From Archegozetes longisetosus (taxonomy: Eukaryota > Arthropoda > Arachnida > Sarcoptiformes > Trhypochthoniidae): DNA of 64,000 bases. Each line of letters opens with the position of its first letter. The first letter of the stretch is position 1. The stretch spans positions 12,497,112 to 12,561,111 of the forward strand of contig JAEMBT020000009.1 in assembly GCA_018873245.2 (NCBI GenBank). Direction: 5' to 3'. This document shows positions 61,685-64,000 of the stretch, one piece after another. The position numbers and the translations under genes were made by a program. Below the pieces are notes generated by a model, which was not told the origin of the DNA, ran no database searches, and worked only from the letters and a program-made list of their open reading frames with translations.

Positions 61685-61686
61685 AT

Positions 61687-62171
61687 TGTAAAGTCTGGAT
61701 CTTTGATAGGAGCGTGTACGAAATCAATTTTTAAAATATAGCACTTTATTTAACATAACCACAAATTACATAAGATTTCACAGGATTTTTAACACTGGAA
61801 GAAAGAAAAATTTAGGAAAAACACGACATTTTATAGGAACAATAGGCGGGTTAAGTTGAAAAATATTTTACAACGATAGGTTAAATCTTACAAGGTTAAT
61901 AGCACATTTAGCTATGATTGGAAAATTGTATATTTAGGACATACTTAGGTAGGTTTTAAGAGATGAAATATGCTTACTATCAGCTGTCTTCATAACTTTT
62001 ACAGTTGAGACAAGCATGTGAAGATTTCTTTTGTACAAATAAAAAAGTAATCTTTAAGTCAGTAATAAATGTTGACATATAAGGTGAGTTATGAGAATTA
62101 GAGTTCAGAAATATAGGTTATTACAAAATATTATGATATAGGTCTAATTAGGAAACTAAGACGTTATTACA
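61687..62171 (-). repeat. 5' LTR of copy B
   Basis: 485 bp, near-identical to the other LTRs, followed by the outer ATAT duplication at 62172-62175. Confidence 0.96.
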
Positions 62172-63371
62172 ATATTTCTTTGGAGATTAAAAAGTCAAAT
62201 TTTAGAAAGATATTTTAACCTATGATTTAGCGCTTAAATAGATTTAAACTATGAGAATAGTCAAAAAAAAGAGTATAACGGACGCTATACTGGTAAGGTC
62301 CGTCAATACACTTTCCAGACCCGGTAGACGATGATTAACCCAACACTTTCATGTTTAACATACATTTATATCACTTCGAGTTAAATTAATGAGTACTCAA
62401 TAACTTCAGTAAATAAAAATAAGCAATTTTATGTTAAATAAGTTAAGTAAGAATGATATACAACCTCGTTTATATTGAAACATAGAATCGTAGCACAACG
62501 CAATTTAGTACGATGGCGACAGGGTTCCATTAACTCGTTTCAAAAGTTACAGGTTTTATGTTTTGACTCATGTTACCGTTATTGAAATAATCTTTCAATG
62601 GAAAAATGAAAGCTGTAATGCTATTATAGAACTTTTATCATCATAACAATATAATATATCATCATAACATAATTTTCAAACTTATCGAAATGCTCTTTAG
62701 TGCACTACGCTAACCTTACCTTCTTATTTAATCTTCAATTTGAAAAAATTGGTTCATTTTTATATTTTTTTGTAACATTTTGTTTATATTAACTTATTTT
62801 GTTGATCACTAAAACCGATTTAAAACTAGTAAAAGTGGTTTCAGTTTAAAATGGTTCTAAATTTTTACTGTACAAGAGTTTTAAAATGAGTTTTAGGTTT
62901 TAAGCCCGGTTTTAGCTTTAAACCCGTTTTAAAACACACTATGCATACGGGCCTAAAAGCTTAATCTTTTGCTATAATTATAATTTGTTAAAGTTACAAA
63001 GGATCGATTAATTTAATTATTGAAATTTTCTGCGTAAAATAATTTATGCGAGTTTCAGCAAACTTAAAGGAGGTTACCCAAAGTTGTTTAATTTGCTTTG
63101 AGAGAAGTACGAATGTCATATTGTTGGGTATGGTGAGTAAAATCGAAATATTTTACCATCAATGACTGCGGTCATGAGGTATGGTCTTTTTTATCTCTTC
63201 CTCTACCCACTCGAAACGTGACCGTTCGCCGCATCGAACCGTTGCAAGAGCGATTGTCTGTTCGAGGATATTCCTCCGGAAAATCCTCTGCGGTTCATAG
63301 GCGGAACTTCGAGCTCACGTCTCACTATTATATAACTTCTCTTGCCTTTTATAGTTTTTGGCTCTCATAGT
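62172..63371. other. Host flank of the composite element; possible first exon at its right
   Basis: Mostly AT-rich without coding signal. At 63200-63330 it turns GC-richer; the minus strand there has ATATAAT, then an ATG at 63298 opening a 31-codon frame (MNRRGFSGGISSNRQSLLQR ...) that runs into a possible donor GGGTAGAGG. This could be a first coding exon of a gene extending left, but no downstream exon was found. Confidence 0.3.
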
Positions 63372-64000
63372 ACTGTTGCTTTTGGCCAAATACAAAAATA
63401 AGGTTACACATGATCTTTTTATTGGAGGTCAGAGCAAAAGCAGCCAATCAGAATACCAATTAATATTAAAAGCTCCTTATACATTCTAAATGGAATTGAT
63501 TCACAAGGTCTCAGATCAAAACTCAAACACTCGAACTTTACGCTCTCTCGCTTATTCAGTTATAATCAATGACGACAAATTGTGGAGAATCCCCAATTTT
63601 AGAATCAGGCAACGGTCAACGGGAAAAGTCTCAAAACAACGAGCTAACTTAATTAGTATCTGATTAAGGGTTTTGAGCCTTTTAAAGGGCTGCCACCAAT
63701 TCCTCTTTCGAATTAACATAAAAGTTAGCTCGTTGTTTTGAGACTTTTCCCGTTGACCGTTGCCTGATTCTAAAATTGGGGATTCTCCACAATTTGTCGT
63801 CATTGATTATAACTGAATAAGCGAGAGAGCGTAAAGTTCGAGTGTTTGAGTTTTGATCTGAGACCTTGTGAATCAATTCCATTTAGAATGTATAAGGAGC
63901 TTTTAATATTAATTGGTATTCTGATTGGCTGCTTTTGCTCTGACCTCCAATAAAAAGATCATGTGTAACCTTATTTTTGTATTTGGCCAAAAGCAACAGT
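63372..64000. repeat. Large palindrome: two 279-bp inverted arms, 71-bp spacer
   Basis: Arm 63372-63650 (ACTGTTGCTTTTGGCC ... GAGCTAACTT) is repeated inverted at 63722-64000. Paired positions sum to 127372 at both ends, so no net length change separates the arms, and they look near-identical. The right arm runs to the last base of the window and may continue. Each arm includes CCAATCAG. No transposon ends or genes recognised; could be a foldback element, a recent inverted duplication or an assembly hairpin. Confidence 0.9.

Larger units (their letters stand above)
49800..61686 (-). mobile_element. Internal region of copy B
   Basis: The same gene order as copy A at near-identity: accessory ORF 50189-50605, ~235-bp repeats at about 50870-51820, envelope part 52256-54755, pol part about 54423-58899, gag-protease part 58959-61429 and primer site 61666-61684. 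Copy B is broken, with about two interruptions beyond the layout of copy A. Many A-B differences in the non-coding repeats are changes in the length of A or T runs. Confidence 0.92.
36931..62171 (-). mobile_element. Composite Ty3/Gypsy env-bearing element: LTR-A-LTR-B-LTR
   Basis: Three LTRs (36931-37418, 49312-49799, 61687-62171) separate two internal regions of about 11.89 kb each. The block is bounded once by ATAT on both outer sides (36927-36930, 62172-62175), so it behaves as a single insertion later enlarged to a tandem. Sense is minus. The internal order is primer site, gag-protease, reverse transcriptase, RNase H, integrase, envelope, tandem repeats, accessory ORF, purine tract. LTRs differ by only a base or a short indel, so the insertion is very young. 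Copy A looks close to whole; copy B carries about two more breaks. Fossil or recently active; not tested. Confidence 0.95.

Overview
The window looks like nuclear DNA of an AT-rich arthropod. Supporting signs are interstitial (TTAGG)n-type tracts, a divergent ionotropic receptor (a protostome chemoreceptor family), small spliceosomal introns and a dense load of hAT, Tc1, MITE and Ty3/Gypsy elements. Species or order cannot be named from sequence alone; a mite or other chelicerate is possible but unproven.

Layout. 1-11.4 kb: repeat-rich, nearly gene-free DNA with tandem repeats, two copies of a TIR element (2.6-3.2 and 4.1-4.6 kb), microsatellites and one single-exon gene for a type I membrane receptor with a tyrosine-rich tail (3125-3865, minus). 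11.9-17.2 kb: the core splicing factor SF3B1 (minus, 8 coding exons, 1310 aa, frame-consistent). 18.4-20.0 kb: a six-exon gene for a matrin/U1-type zinc-finger protein (minus) with a 22-nt microexon. 20.1-23.9 kb: a row of MITE-like elements. 24.3-27.6 kb: a solo LTR followed by an array of alternating inverted repeat units that holds a hAT remnant. 27.7-29.7 kb: a divergent ionotropic receptor (plus, at least 5 exons) whose C-terminal tail is encoded by a C/T-rich degenerate repeat. 31.1-32.3 kb: a hAT transposase fossil. 32.7-33.2 kb: a second solo LTR. 34.7-35.4 kb: a Tc1-like fragment keeping only the DNA-binding half. 35.8-36.3 kb: a small secreted cysteine-rich peptide gene with a clear TATA/Initiator promoter. 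36.4-36.85 kb: a 77-bp-TIR element just upstream of it.

36.9-62.2 kb is one composite Ty3/Gypsy envelope-bearing element on the minus strand: LTR - internal A - LTR - internal B - LTR, flanked once by the 4-bp duplication ATAT. The two internal regions and three LTRs are almost identical, so the duplication is recent (or an assembly effect). The element has a tRNA-Thr primer site, three Cys-rich modules between protease and reverse transcriptase, what look like two successive envelope modules, four ~235-bp tandem repeats and an extra 3' ORF. Copy A looks close to whole; copy B carries about two more breaks.

The window ends in a 279-bp-arm palindrome (63372-64000). The host genes show no functional linkage to each other. 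The most unusual things are the composite element with its doubled envelope and Cys modules, the ATAT-only insertion sites, the tyrosine-tailed receptor whose C-terminus comes from a TIR element, and the secreted Cys-rich peptide.
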